This document shows, one piece after another, positions 33,783-41,687 of a DNA stretch of 64,000 nucleotides. The DNA comes from Clostridiales bacterium (GTDB lineage: Bacteria; Bacillota; Clostridia; Christensenellales; Aristaeellaceae). The position numbers and the translations under genes are program-made. Where the stretch lies: positions 1 to 64,000 of the forward strand of contig SVGN01000001.1 in NCBI GenBank assembly GCA_015056315.1, read 5' to 3'. The notes under the pieces are model-generated. The model searched no databases. It had not been told where the DNA came from and saw only the letters and a list, made by a program, of their open reading frames with translations. Within the stretch, counting starts at the first letter, position 1. Each line of letters begins with the position of its first letter.

Positions 33783-33953
33783 ATGGCATATGTTATCAAT
33801 GACGAATGCATCAGCTGCGGCGCTTGCCAGGCTGAGTGCCCCGTGGACGCTATCGCCGAGGGCGACGGCAAGTTCGTGATCGACGCCGATAAGTGCATCG
33901 AGTGCGGCGCTTGCGCCGGCGCTTGCCCCGTGGGTGCCCCCGTTCAGGGCTAA
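33783..33953 (+). CDS. 2[4Fe-4S] ferredoxin
   Basis: A 56-aa clostridial-type ferredoxin, too short for the ORF track. Two CxxCxxCxxxCP motifs (CISCGACQAECP and CIECGACAGACP) bind two low-potential clusters. It carries electrons between pyruvate oxidation and hydrogenases or other enzymes in the cytoplasm. AGGAGGA precedes the ATG, and it has its own promoter and terminator, so it is monocistronic. Confidence 0.96.
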   Translation: MAYVINDECISCGACQAECPVDAIAEGDGKFVIDADKCIECGACAGACPVGAPVQG

Positions 33954-33970
33954 TTCGGTAAAACCGAAAC

Positions 33971-34005
33971 AGCGGCACGGCCTTTTGGTCGTGCTGCTTT
34001 GTTTT
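33971..34005 (+). terminator. Intrinsic terminator after ferredoxin
   Basis: AGCGGCACGGCC pairs with GGTCGTGCTGCT (including two G-U type pairs) across TTTT, then TTGTTTT. Confidence 0.75.
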
Positions 34006-34061
34006 ACCCTTTTTCGTATGCTTCCTTCTTTTATGGGCATGCGGTTTTCCGCTTCAAACGC

Positions 34062-34090
34062 TTGTGTTTGGGCGAGGATAATGTTATAAT
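34062..34090 (+). promoter_or_regulatory. Sigma-A promoter for yicC-remA-gmk-rpoZ-coaBC
   Basis: TTGTGT, 17-bp spacer, perfect TATAAT, 29 bp before yicC. Confidence 0.82.
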
Positions 34091-34119
34091 TAAGTTTACA
34101 CCGAAAGGAGGGAAAGGCC

Positions 34120-34995
34120 ATGCAGAGCATGACCGGCTACGGACGCGGACGCGCCTGCCACGATGGGCGGGAGATGGTGGTGGAGCTGAAATCTGTTAAC
34201 CACCGCTATCTGGATCTGTCCTTCCGCCTTCCCAAAAATCTGGGCATGGTGGAGGATACGCTCCGCACCACCATTCAGAAGTCTCAGGTAAACCGTGGGC
34301 ATGTAGATATTTTTGTTACCTACCAGAACACCCGCGAGGATGCCCGCACCCTTGAGGTGGATGAACAGCTGCTGGGCAGCTTCCGCAATGCGGTGCGCAA
34401 TGCGGGCGAGCTGCTGGCAGACTATCGCAGCGCCACCGTCGGCGAGGTGCTCACCCTCAGCGGTGCGCTTACCGTTTCTCAGGCCGACGAAGATGCCGAG
34501 GCCCTCAAGAGCCTTGCGGCAGAGGCTATGGGCCAGGCGCTGGCCGCGCTGGTGGAGATGCGTACTCAGGAGGGCGATAACCTCCGCGCCGATCTGCGCA
34601 GCCACCTGTCTCAGGTAGCCGCCCTCCGGGAGAAGATCGCTCAGCGAGCGCCCAGCGTACCGCAGGAGTACCGCAGACGGCTGGAAGCCCGCCTCAGCGA
34701 GTGGCAGGTGGAGGGAGTAGACCCTCAGCGCATTGCTCAGGAGGTGGCCATCATGGCCGACCGCTGCGCCATCGATGAGGAACTGAGCCGCCTGGAGAGC
34801 CATATCGCCCAGTTCGAAAGCATCCTTGCCACGGAGCCTCAGCCCGGCAAAAAGCTGGATTTCCTCCTGCAGGAGATGAACCGCGAGGTAAACACCATCG
34901 GCTCCAAGGCCTCCGATGCAGAGATCGCCAAAGCGGTGGTGGATGCCAAATGCACGCTGGAAAAGCTGCGCGAGCAGGTGCAGAACGTGGCCTGA
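34120..34995 (+). CDS. yicC: YicC family endoribonuclease
   Basis: A 291-aa YicC protein, a family shown to have endoribonuclease activity. Signatures: [12 protein letters not shown] at the start, [18 protein letters not shown], and the C-terminal [48 protein letters not shown] precedes the ATG. It starts the usual Firmicutes operon ahead of remA and gmk. Confidence 0.95.
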   Translation: MQSMTGYGRGRACHDGREMVVELKSVNHRYLDLSFRLPKNLGMVEDTLRTTIQKSQVNRGHVDIFVTYQNTREDARTLEVDEQLLGSFRNAVRNAGELLADYRSATVGEVLTLSGALTVSQADEDAEALKSLAAEAMGQALAALVEMRTQEGDNLRADLRSHLSQVAALREKIAQRAPSVPQEYRRRLEARLSEWQVEGVDPQRIAQEVAIMADRCAIDEELSRLESHIAQFESILATEPQPGKKLDFLLQEMNREVNTIGSKASDAEIAKAVVDAKCTLEKLREQVQNVA

Positions 34996-35014
34996 TGGCA
35001 GGAGGCAATACCCC

Positions 35015-35287
35015 ATGATAAAACTCATCAACATCGGCTTTGGCAACATGATCGCCGCAGACCGGATCGTTGCCATCGTCAGCCCGGACAGCGCCCCTGT
35101 CAAGCGCCTTATTCAGGAAGGCCGGGAGCGCCACCGCATCATCGATGCCACCCAGGGCAGGCGCACCCGTGCGGTCATCCAGACCGACAGCGACCATATC
35201 GTTCTCTCTGCCATACAGCCCGAGACCATCGCAGGCCGTGTGGCAGGTAAGGATAACCTCACCAAAGACGACGAAAGAGAGGCGTAG
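35015..35287 (+). CDS. remA: RemA-type regulator (DUF370)
   Basis: A 90-aa DUF370 protein, homologous to Bacillus RemA, which oligomerises on DNA and activates extracellular-matrix genes. Seen: [35 protein letters not shown] and [30 protein letters not shown] precedes the ATG at 35015. Position between yicC and gmk is conserved. The target genes here are unknown. Confidence 0.95.
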   Translation: MIKLINIGFGNMIAADRIVAIVSPDSAPVKRLIQEGRERHRIIDATQGRRTRAVIQTDSDHIVLSAIQPETIAGRVAGKDNLTKDDEREA

Positions 35288-35295
35288 GGCAACCT

Positions 35296-35907
35296 ATGAA
35301 GATCAACAGAAAAGGAATGCTGCTGATTGTATCCGGCCCTTCCGGTGTAGGTAAGGGAACGCTGGTGGAGATCCTTCGGAAGTACGACCCGAACTTCAAG
35401 CTTTCCTGCAGCGTTACCACCCGCGATCCCCGCCCCGGCGAGATCGACGGTGTACACTACCACTTCATTACCGATGCGGAGTACGACCGTATGCTGGCGG
35501 AGGATGCCTTCCTGGAGCATGCGGTAGTGCACGATAACCGGTACGGCACTCTCCGCAAGCCTGTGGAGGAGATGCTGGAGGAAGGCAAGAATGTTATTCT
35601 GGAGATCGACCCGCAGGGAGCCATCGCAGTGATGGAGAACCCAAATGTGGGCCCCTACGTAAGCGTGTTCATTCTGCCGCCCAGCTACGCGCTTCTGGAA
35701 AAGCGCCTCACGGCCCGCAAGACCGATCAGCCTGAGGTGATCCGCCGCAGAATGAAGAATGCCCGCATCGAGCTGGCTAAGCTGGACCGTTACCAGTATG
35801 CCATCGTCAACGACAAGATCGATGTAGCTTTCGATCAGCTGCTCAATATCATCAAAGCGGAAAAACAGCGCACCATCCGCTATATGCCCGAAATTCCCGA
35901 AGATTGA
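35296..35907 (+). CDS. gmk: Guanylate kinase
   Basis: A 203-aa guanylate kinase: phosphorylates GMP to GDP with ATP. Walker A SGPSGVGKGTL near residues 13-23, the GMP-binding SVTTRDPRPGEIDGVHYHF, and the lid region AVVHDNRYGTLRKPVEEMLEEGKNVILEIDPQGA. Length is normal. It follows remA by 8 nt. Confidence 0.97.
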   Translation: MKINRKGMLLIVSGPSGVGKGTLVEILRKYDPNFKLSCSVTTRDPRPGEIDGVHYHFITDAEYDRMLAEDAFLEHAVVHDNRYGTLRKPVEEMLEEGKNVILEIDPQGAIAVMENPNVGPYVSVFILPPSYALLEKRLTARKTDQPEVIRRRMKNARIELAKLDRYQYAIVNDKIDVAFDQLLNIIKAEKQRTIRYMPEIPED

Positions 35908-35927
35908 TAAAACAGGAGGAAGCAAGT

Positions 35928-36143
35928 ATGTCTATCGTCGAGCCCAACATCGTTGAACTGTCCGAGAAGGTCGATTGCCGTTACACCCTGGTGGTGGAAG
36001 CCAGCAAGCGCGCCCGCCAGCTGGTGGATGAGAAGGAGCCCCTCATCGATGCCAAGGATATGAAGCCCCTGAAGATCGCCGTTGAGGAGATCAACCGCGG
36101 CCTGCTCACCTATGAGCGCGATGCCGATGTAGTGGAGGACTGA
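35928..36143 (+). CDS. rpoZ: RNA polymerase subunit omega
   Basis: A 71-aa omega subunit that helps assemble RNA polymerase. The typical VDCRYTLVVEASKRARQL helix, then KPLKIAVEEINRG. The ORF track begins upstream at 35904, but ATG 35928 has AGGAGGA at proper distance and fits the family start. One nucleotide separates the stop from coaBC. Confidence 0.93.
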   Translation: MSIVEPNIVELSEKVDCRYTLVVEASKRARQLVDEKEPLIDAKDMKPLKIAVEEINRGLLTYERDADVVED

Positions 36144-36144
36144 T

Positions 36145-37353
36145 ATGCTCACAGGCAAGCATGTGGTGCTGGGGGTGACCGGCGGCATTGCGGCCTATAA
36201 GGCCTGCGAGGTGGTATCCCGCCTGCGCAAGCTCCATGCCGGTGTGGATGTGATCATGACCGAGAACGCCACCAAGCTGGTCGCGCCCCTCACCTTCGAA
36301 ACGCTCAGCAACCGCCCTGTGGCTGTGGATACCTTCAGCCGCATCGAAAGCTGGGATGTAAAGCATATCTCGCTGGCGCAGAAGGCCGATGTTTTTGTGG
36401 TGGCACCCGCTACCGCCAATCTGATGGCAAAGCTGGCCCACGGCATTGCCGATGATATGCTCTCCACCACGCTGCTGGCCACCAAAGCGCCCATCCTGCT
36501 CGCCCCTGCCATGAACACCGGCATGTGGACAGCACCGGCCACGCAGGCGAACCTTGAGACCCTGCTCAGCCGGGGCGTGCATACCGTGGGCCCTGCCAGC
36601 GGCATGCTGGCCTGCGGCGATAACGGTGCAGGCCGTATGAGCGAGCCGGAAGAGATCGTGGAGGCCATCGTAAAGCTGCTCACCGCCAAGCAGGATCTGG
36701 CAGGCAAAAAGGTGCTGGTCACCGCAGGCCCCACGGTGGAGCGCATCGATCCGGTGCGTTACCTGACCAACGATTCCTCCGGCAAGATGGGCTATGCCAT
36801 CGCTCAGGCGGCGCTGGATCGGGGCGCAGAGGTGACCATCGTCTCCGGCCCGGTGCATATCGCCGCTCCCGTAGGGGCGAAGGTGCTGCCGGTGCAGTCC
36901 ACCATGGATCTGTACCACACCATGCTGGAGAACGCTCCCTTGCAGGATGTCGTCATCCAGGCCGCTGCTCCCGCCGATTACCGGGTGGAGAACCCGGCAG
37001 ATCAGAAGATCAAGAAGCAGGATGGCGAATCGCTGGTGCTCACCCTGGTGGAAAACCCGGATGTAGCCAAGGCGGTGGGGCAGCAGAAGCGTCCCGGTCA
37101 GGTGCTGGTAGGCTTTGCCGCCGAGACCCAGCAGGTGACCGAGAACGCCAAAAAGAAGCTGGCCAAAAAGAATCTGGATATGATCGTCGCCAACGATGTT
37201 ACCGCCGAGGGCGCGGGCTTCGGTGTGGATACCAACATCGTTACCCTGATCACCCACGATGAGCTGAAGCCCCTGCCCAAGATGACCAAGCGCCAGGTAG
37301 GTGACCGCATTCTGGATGAAGCGCTCCGCTTGCTTCAGCAAAAAGCCGAATAA
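36145..37353 (+). CDS. coaBC: Bifunctional phosphopantothenoylcysteine decarboxylase/synthase
   Basis: A 402-aa CoA biosynthesis enzyme. The CoaC flavoprotein domain (1-180) has GVTGGIAAYKACE, the conserved His in VKHISLAQKADVFVVAPATANLMAK and an active-site APAMNTGMW. The CoaB domain (about 190-400) has VTAGPTVERIDPVRYLTNDSSGKMG and AAAPADYR. It ends this operon and is followed by a strong terminator. Confidence 0.97.
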   Translation: MLTGKHVVLGVTGGIAAYKACEVVSRLRKLHAGVDVIMTENATKLVAPLTFETLSNRPVAVDTFSRIESWDVKHISLAQKADVFVVAPATANLMAKLAHGIADDMLSTTLLATKAPILLAPAMNTGMWTAPATQANLETLLSRGVHTVGPASGMLACGDNGAGRMSEPEEIVEAIVKLLTAKQDLAGKKVLVTAGPTVERIDPVRYLTNDSSGKMGYAIAQAALDRGAEVTIVSGPVHIAAPVGAKVLPVQSTMDLYHTMLENAPLQDVVIQAAAPADYRVENPADQKIKKQDGESLVLTLVENPDVAKAVGQQKRPGQVLVGFAAETQQVTENAKKKLAKKNLDMIVANDVTAEGAGFGVDTNIVTLITHDELKPLPKMTKRQVGDRILDEALRLLQQKAE

Positions 37354-37355
37354 CC

Positions 37356-37393
37356 AAAAGCTGCCCGGAAAGCTATGCCCGGGCAGCTTTTTT
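37356..37393 (+). terminator. Intrinsic terminator after coaBC
   Basis: AAAAGCTGCCCGG pairs with CCGGGCAGCTTTT, followed by further T residues. Confidence 0.9.
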
Positions 37394-37436
37394 GATGCCC
37401 ATATGCAGCTTTGTGCCAAAACTTTAGGAAACACTA

Positions 37437-37465
37437 TTGACAATTATATCGTTTGACGATATAAT
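37437..37465 (+). promoter_or_regulatory. Consensus sigma-A promoter of the PadR operon
   Basis: Perfect TTGACA, 17-bp spacer, perfect TATAAT. The spacer and -10 lie inside a large inverted repeat, so occupancy of that site would block RNA polymerase. Confidence 0.9.
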
Positions 37466-37497
37466 CAAATCACGATATATCGGATAGCGATATATCG
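37443..37497. promoter_or_regulatory. Three CGATATA-type inverted repeats, probable PadR operator
   Basis: ATTATATCGT and ACGATATAAT form perfect 10-bp arms around TTG (37443-37465). Two CGATATATCG palindromes follow at 37473-37482 and 37488-37497. The first overlaps the promoter core. Autorepression by the PadR protein encoded 22 bp downstream is the simplest reading. Confidence 0.72.
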
Positions 37498-37519
37498 ACA
37501 AACAATACAGAGGTGCGAT

Positions 37520-37840
37520 ATGAACGAAACATTGGCATTGACCGAATCCACCTACTACATTCTGTTGTCGCTGTACACACCGCAGCATGGCTACGGCATT
37601 ATGCAAAAGGCGGAGCAGATGTCCGGGGGCCGTGTCCGGCTGGCGGCAGGTACCCTGTACGGCGCACTGAATGCCTTGTGCGATAAGGGGTGGATCATCC
37701 AGCTGCCGGTAGAGAGCGGCAGCCGCAAGAAAGAATACAAGCTGACAGAAAAAGGGCTGCAGGTGCTGCAAAACGAACTGGAACGGCTCAGGCAGCTGGT
37801 GGCCAACGGAGACAGTGTACTCAATAAGGAGGAAGCATAA
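37520..37840 (+). CDS. PadR family transcriptional regulator
   Basis: A 106-aa winged-helix PadR protein of the small type: TESTYYILLSLYTPQHGYGIMQKAE, LAAGTLYGALNALCDKGWI, then KEYKLTEKGLQVLQNELERL with a C-terminal dimer helix. GAGGTG precedes the start. The stop overlaps the next start (TAATG), so it is co-translated with the DUF2812 gene. PadR proteins respond to ligands or stress and typically repress their own operon. Confidence 0.94.
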   Translation: MNETLALTESTYYILLSLYTPQHGYGIMQKAEQMSGGRVRLAAGTLYGALNALCDKGWIIQLPVESGSRKKEYKLTEKGLQVLQNELERLRQLVANGDSVLNKEEA

Positions 37841-38349
37841 TGCGTAAGTCGATGACAAAGTGGTTCTGGGCTTGGGATTTCGATAAGGAAGAGGAATGGC
37901 TGGAGGAGATGGCGCGCAACGGCTGGGCGCTGGACGGTGTTAGCTTTTGCAGATATCATTTCATCAAGACCGAGCCCGGTGAGTATACTGTGCGCCTGCA
38001 ATATCTGCCCATGGGCGAAGAAACCGGCGACTATGCCTCCCTTATGGAGGAAAGCGGAGCCGAGCGGGTCGGGCGCATGGTACAGTGGGTCTATTACCGC
38101 AGCAAGACTGCCAACGGCCCCTTCGAGCTGTTCTCCGATCTGGATTCCCGTATTAATCACCTGAACAAGATCGCTTCGCTGATGTTGATCATGGCGATCC
38201 TTAATCTGGTGATCGGGCTGATCAACTCCCGTTCTCCGGTCTGCTTGGGCTGGATCAATCTGGTGGTCGTGTCTTTGCTCACCTATGGTATGGGCCGCAT
38301 CCACGGCAAGAAGGAAGCGCTGGAGAAAGAACGGCGGATCCGGGAATAA
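37840..38349 (+). CDS. DUF2812 domain membrane protein
   Basis: A 169-aa protein. The N-terminal DUF2812 part (about 3-110) begins KWFWAWDFDKEEEWLEEMARNGWAL. Two membrane segments follow (about 108-125 and 130-147), with a charged tail. Such proteins commonly sit next to PadR regulators in Firmicutes; the biochemical role is unknown. Confidence 0.85.
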   Translation: MRKSMTKWFWAWDFDKEEEWLEEMARNGWALDGVSFCRYHFIKTEPGEYTVRLQYLPMGEETGDYASLMEESGAERVGRMVQWVYYRSKTANGPFELFSDLDSRINHLNKIASLMLIMAILNLVIGLINSRSPVCLGWINLVVVSLLTYGMGRIHGKKEALEKERRIRE

Positions 38350-38369
38350 CGTTTGTATGGGGGCTTGCC

Positions 38370-38750
38370 ATGCGTAAACTGAAACCCGCAGCGGTCGGCA
38401 TCCATCTGGTAACCATGCTCGGCTGCTTTGCACTGTTTATTCTGCGAGGGGTGCATATCTTTGATGCGGATGTTGTGATCGTAAACCGCGAGGTCACTTC
38501 TCATATCAGCAATTTCGCATTGAGTTATGTTCTGTGCGCCCTTATTGGTCTGCTGCTGCTGTCGGCGGGAAAGCGGCTCCGGTCTGCGCTGCTGTTTTGC
38601 CTCGCGGTGCTGGCAGCCAATCTGGTGTATGAAGCTTTTCTGCCCGTTGCCAACACAAGAGATATGGTCGATGCGCTCTACGGCATTGCCGGATCGCTTG
38701 CAGGCGGGGCGTACCTGTGCTGGCTGAACGCTTTTGGGTTCGCACAATGA
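38370..38750 (+). CDS. Small four-TM membrane protein in the PadR operon
   Basis: A 126-aa protein with about four hydrophobic segments (roughly 8-28, 46-66, 70-90 and 100-122). No family recognised. GGGGG precedes the start, 20 nt after DUF2812, so it is probably the third gene of the PadR operon. Confidence 0.72.
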   Translation: MRKLKPAAVGIHLVTMLGCFALFILRGVHIFDADVVIVNREVTSHISNFALSYVLCALIGLLLLSAGKRLRSALLFCLAVLAANLVYEAFLPVANTRDMVDALYGIAGSLAGGAYLCWLNAFGFAQ

Positions 38751-38825
38751 TCTTATGGAAAAACAGCCCGTCTGTATGGAAGGGATCTGCCAAGGGTAAA
38801 TGTATCTCTAACTGAACAGCTACAC

Positions 38826-38869
38826 AAAAAGCACGGATCTCCTGCGTTTCAACAGGGAGCCGTGCTTTT
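38826..38869. terminator. Bidirectional intrinsic terminator
   Basis: AAAAGCACGG pairs with CCGTGCTTTT; a less regular inner stem extends it. It ends the PadR operon and the converging sigma remnant. Apart from this, 38751-38904 shows nothing. Confidence 0.85.
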
Positions 38870-38904
38870 GATTCTTTGATGGGTTCGGTAAATGCTATGC
38901 AATT

Positions 38905-39072
38905 TCAGGTGGGCAATGCGTAGATCTGAAGCGGATCATAAGCGTTCGGGTCTGTCAGCGCTTTATCGGCAAGATTGATGAAGCACAGGCGCAGCAAAGA
39001 GCTTTGGTACTGATCGACCAGACCGATCAATCGCTCATCATGGTTTCTGTCCGGGCCCTTGATAGGTTCCAT
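38905..39072 (-). pseudogene. Truncated ECF sigma factor remnant (55 codons)
   Basis: A short open frame below the ORF-track cutoff: starts MEPIKGPDRNHDERL and continues VDQYQSSLLRLCFINLADKAL. This aligns with the first ~40 residues of the neighbouring sigma factors (for example VNQYQGLLLRMCYIYLRDMEQ), then drifts and stops. Regions 2.2-2.4 and 4 are absent. The leader TAAGGAGGTGAGCAGCAG before the ATG is identical to that of the intact sigma gene at 43726. It may be a decayed gene, or a short peptide that still binds an anti-sigma. Confidence 0.75.
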
Positions 39073-39137
39073 CTGCTGCTCACCTCCTTACACTAATACT
39101 GACGATGCTCAATAGTCGATTTTCGGAATTTAAGAAA

Positions 39138-39194
39138 ATTTTATCAGATATTTGGTGATATGAAAAGAGCGCCTGCCCCGAAAGGCAAGCGCTC
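39138..39194 (-). repeat. Repeat copy A: terminator plus promoter-like element
   Basis: A segment 50/55 identical to 41603-41657. It contains a terminator stem (GAGCGCCTGCC/GGCAAGCGCTC, 39167-39194; minus-strand U-run TTTT) for the anti-sigma gene, followed on the minus strand by CTGATAAAAT, a candidate -10 for the sigma remnant. Confidence 0.8.
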
Positions 39195-39259
39195 GCTGTA
39201 TTACCATTTGGTCGAACTGCTTCCTACCCTGCAAAACTTTTCGCATCGTATGCTAACTC

Positions 39260-39284
39260 ATGCCCACCCGGTGTGGGTGGGCAT
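39260..39284. repeat. Perfect inverted repeat after anti-sigma 1
   Basis: ATGCCCACCC and GGGTGGGCAT with a 5-nt loop, 12 bp downstream of the anti-sigma 1 stop. No U-tract. Role unknown. Confidence 0.6.
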
Positions 39285-39296
39285 CGAAAGCTATCA

Positions 39297-41012
39297 TCAG
39301 CCATTCCCGGTATTGGCGGGCTGCACCTCTACCTCAGTGAGTACCATCAAGCCATTGGGGTCATCGAAAGCCACGCGGAAGCCATTGCTCATAAGCTCAG
39401 GGTCGCTGGTAATGTACAGCAGCCATGCAATACGCACACCCTCTGTTTCCTCATAGCGGCAGCAGATCGCGCCAACTTGATAATCCCCCAGCTGCTCCAA
39501 AGCTTCCTTACCGTGCTTTTCTTCAATAGCCCGCAGCGCCATCTCAACCGCCTCTTCACGGGTCATTTCATCGCCCTCAGGAACGTGGTGATGACCGCCT
39601 AATGCATTCTTCTGTGCTTCCAGAGGCCAGAAAAACCAGGTGTCGGCATACTGCTGTGTGTGGGCGTCATAAGCATCTGCCTGACGCTCCTTTTCGGCGA
39701 TTTTCGCAGCCTCCTCTGCTGTGGGCGTGATGGCTACTTTGGGATTTGCATCCAGCACGGTAAAGGGAACATACATCATCATGGATTCGGAATTTCCGTA
39801 GTCATACTGTCGCATTTCAAGGACCACGCCTGTCATGCAGTCCAGCTCTACACACCAGATGGCATCGTAGGTAGCACTCGCTTCGTTGCCGGGGAAATGG
39901 ATTCTCAATGTTACCTTGTAGATTGCGCGACCATTGGAAGTACAACAGATAACCTGCGACCTTGTTTGGCCCTCCAGAGAAACAGCCTCCTGCGCGATTC
40001 CAAGTGCCTTCAAAGCCGGGATGCTGCCCTCCGGCGGCATGCGGTAGCCTGCCTCGGCGTAGCGTTTCTCCCAGACCTCCACGGGTTCAAGCTCCGCAAT
40101 CAGCTCGCCGAACTCCGCCCACGCTTCGACTGTCCAGCTGGCTGGATCGCCGTATTTCATATCCATCATTTCCTCAGCATGAGAGTAGGAGCGGGCTTTG
40201 GCGTCTTCCTTCAGAAACCACGCCATTTCACTTTCCAGCAGAGTTCCCTGCTGGTCGAAGGATACCCAGTATTCCGTTTCACCGGAAGCTGGATTGACAT
40301 ACTCAAACTTCCACATGGCATTGTGATGTCCCTCATAATCGTTCCACGGTGCGTAGAACCACTCCCACAACTTCCATTGCTCGTTGCTCTCCACGGGAAG
40401 CGTAACACCGTATTCATCATAGAGGAGCTGTGCTGCGTGCGTTTTTGCTTCCGGGATGGTCATGTCACCTTCGCCGGGAATGGCGTAGTTGTTCCGCTCC
40501 TTGAAGCCAATCTGAAGCATCATTTCATCAAACCAATGCTTCTGCTCAATCGTCCATGCATAATGCAATCCGCCGAAAGCCTCGCGGCAGATGGCCATGA
40601 TGACCTCTTCCTCCCAATAGCCCTGGCCATTGCGGAGTGCAGCCATGATACGGCCATCCTCCTCCAGTGTGATTCCATTCTCGTTCAACGTCTGAATCAG
40701 CTGCACCAATTCCTCATGAGTAAAGGATTCCTGAACATAGCCTGCGCTGTCATTCTGCTGCGCCATTGGTACAGCTTCCTGCTCAACGAAATCCATTCCT
40801 GTCAGCAGTGCAACAGCCAGCGCAGTCAGCGACATCAACATGAATACCAGCAACAAGACAAATCCAACGGATAATTTGTTCTTCACAATTACTCTGCCTC
40901 CTGATTTTGAGGCATGCAGCACGCGCTGAACCATGTATGGGTCGGGTGAATATGCGGGACTATGTGTGTCTATGGCATAGCGAACCTGCTCCCTCAGCTT
41001 CTTTTCATCCAT
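39297..41012 (-). CDS. Membrane anti-sigma factor 1 with large PepSY-like extracellular part
   Basis: A 571-aa protein. The cytoplasmic head (1-43) contains the DPYMVQRVLHASK motif shared by the three anti-sigma proteins here. One membrane helix (about 46-68) precedes ~500 extracytoplasmic residues with PepSY-like helical repeats (MTIPEAKTHAAQLLYDEYGV; MTREEAVEMALRAIEEKHG). The ORF starts further upstream in the sigma gene, but ATG 41012 gives the shared head and overlaps the sigma stop by 8 nt (ATGGATGA). Anti-sigma function is inferred from layout; the outer domain may sense an envelope signal. Confidence 0.82.
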   Translation of the reverse strand: MDEKKLREQVRYAIDTHSPAYSPDPYMVQRVLHASKSGGRVIVKNKLSVGFVLLLVFMLMSLTALAVALLTGMDFVEQEAVPMAQQNDSAGYVQESFTHEELVQLIQTLNENGITLEEDGRIMAALRNGQGYWEEEVIMAICREAFGGLHYAWTIEQKHWFDEMMLQIGFKERNNYAIPGEGDMTIPEAKTHAAQLLYDEYGVTLPVESNEQWKLWEWFYAPWNDYEGHHNAMWKFEYVNPASGETEYWVSFDQQGTLLESEMAWFLKEDAKARSYSHAEEMMDMKYGDPASWTVEAWAEFGELIAELEPVEVWEKRYAEAGYRMPPEGSIPALKALGIAQEAVSLEGQTRSQVICCTSNGRAIYKVTLRIHFPGNEASATYDAIWCVELDCMTGVVLEMRQYDYGNSESMMMYVPFTVLDANPKVAITPTAEEAAKIAEKERQADAYDAHTQQYADTWFFWPLEAQKNALGGHHHVPEGDEMTREEAVEMALRAIEEKHGKEALEQLGDYQVGAICCRYEETEGVRIAWLLYITSDPELMSNGFRVAFDDPNGLMVLTEVEVQPANTGNG

Positions 41013-41526
41013 GCAGATACCCCCTTCCCAGAATGGTTTCCAGCCTGGCACATGCCTGCTTGATTCTCTTTGATACGACGGAAGCGGACACGCCCAGCGC
41101 GTCGCTGATCTCTCGCATCGACATGTCATGATAAAAGTACAGAAGCACAGCTTCTTTCAGCTTGACCGGCAGCTGCATGATGGCGCTGGCAAGGTCGAGG
41201 GAGTTATAGCCGTTGTACTCCTGTGATGGCTCCGGAAGCAGGTCAAGAGACACCCTACGATCCACAAAGCGCATCCAGCGGGAGCGCCCCATGTCGCGGC
41301 ACACATTGACTGCTATCCTCATCAGCCACGTCTTTTCGCTGCAATCTCCACGGAAGGTATGTAAAGCTCTGTATGCCTTCAGGAATGTTTCCTGGACAGC
41401 ATCCTCAGCTAAATCCCTGTCGCGAAGGTACATGTAGCATGTACGAAACAGCAAAACTTCATAGGTTTCTACCATGTGCGTTAATATCGCTTCGTGGTCA
41501 TTGCCCGGATCCTTGACAATTTCCAT
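41005..41526 (-). CDS. ECF-type RNA polymerase sigma factor 1
   Basis: A 173-aa sigma-70 family factor with only regions 2 and 4. Region 2: LLFRTCYMYLRDRDLAEDAVQETFLKAYRALHTF, then WLMRIAVNVCRDMGRSRW. Region 4: QLPVKLKEAVLLYFYHDMSMREISDALGVSASVVSKRIKQACARL. ATG 41526 is preferred over 41547 because AAAGGAGGG lies between them. It overlaps anti-sigma 1, indicating translational coupling. The regulon is unknown. Confidence 0.93.
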   Translation of the reverse strand: MEIVKDPGNDHEAILTHMVETYEVLLFRTCYMYLRDRDLAEDAVQETFLKAYRALHTFRGDCSEKTWLMRIAVNVCRDMGRSRWMRFVDRRVSLDLLPEPSQEYNGYNSLDLASAIMQLPVKLKEAVLLYFYHDMSMREISDALGVSASVVSKRIKQACARLETILGRGYLHG

Positions 41527-41602
41527 TTGCTGTTTCCCTCCTTTCACTTATATAGACGAAGCATTTCAGATTTTGTAAGCACCTTTTCAGAAATCCATGT
41601 GG

Positions 41603-41657
41603 ATTTTATCAGAAATATGGAGATATAAAAAGAGCGCCTGCCCCGAAGGGCAAGCGC
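41603..41657 (-). repeat. Repeat copy B: terminator plus promoter-like element
   Basis: Second copy of the 55-bp element (five mismatches to 39138-39192). Terminator stem GCGCCTGCCC/GGGCAAGCGC at 41634-41657 with minus-strand U-run, then CTGATAAAAT upstream of sigma 1. In both copies a TATC and CC lie at the same distance before the putative -10. Confidence 0.8.
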
Positions 41658-41687
41658 AGAAAGGGTTTTGGGGATACTTACATGTGT

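Noticed and set aside
39195-39296. Search for a tRNA or small RNA in the gap after anti-sigma 1
   Set aside because: Only a 10-bp inverted repeat was found; no cloverleaf, T-loop or promoter.
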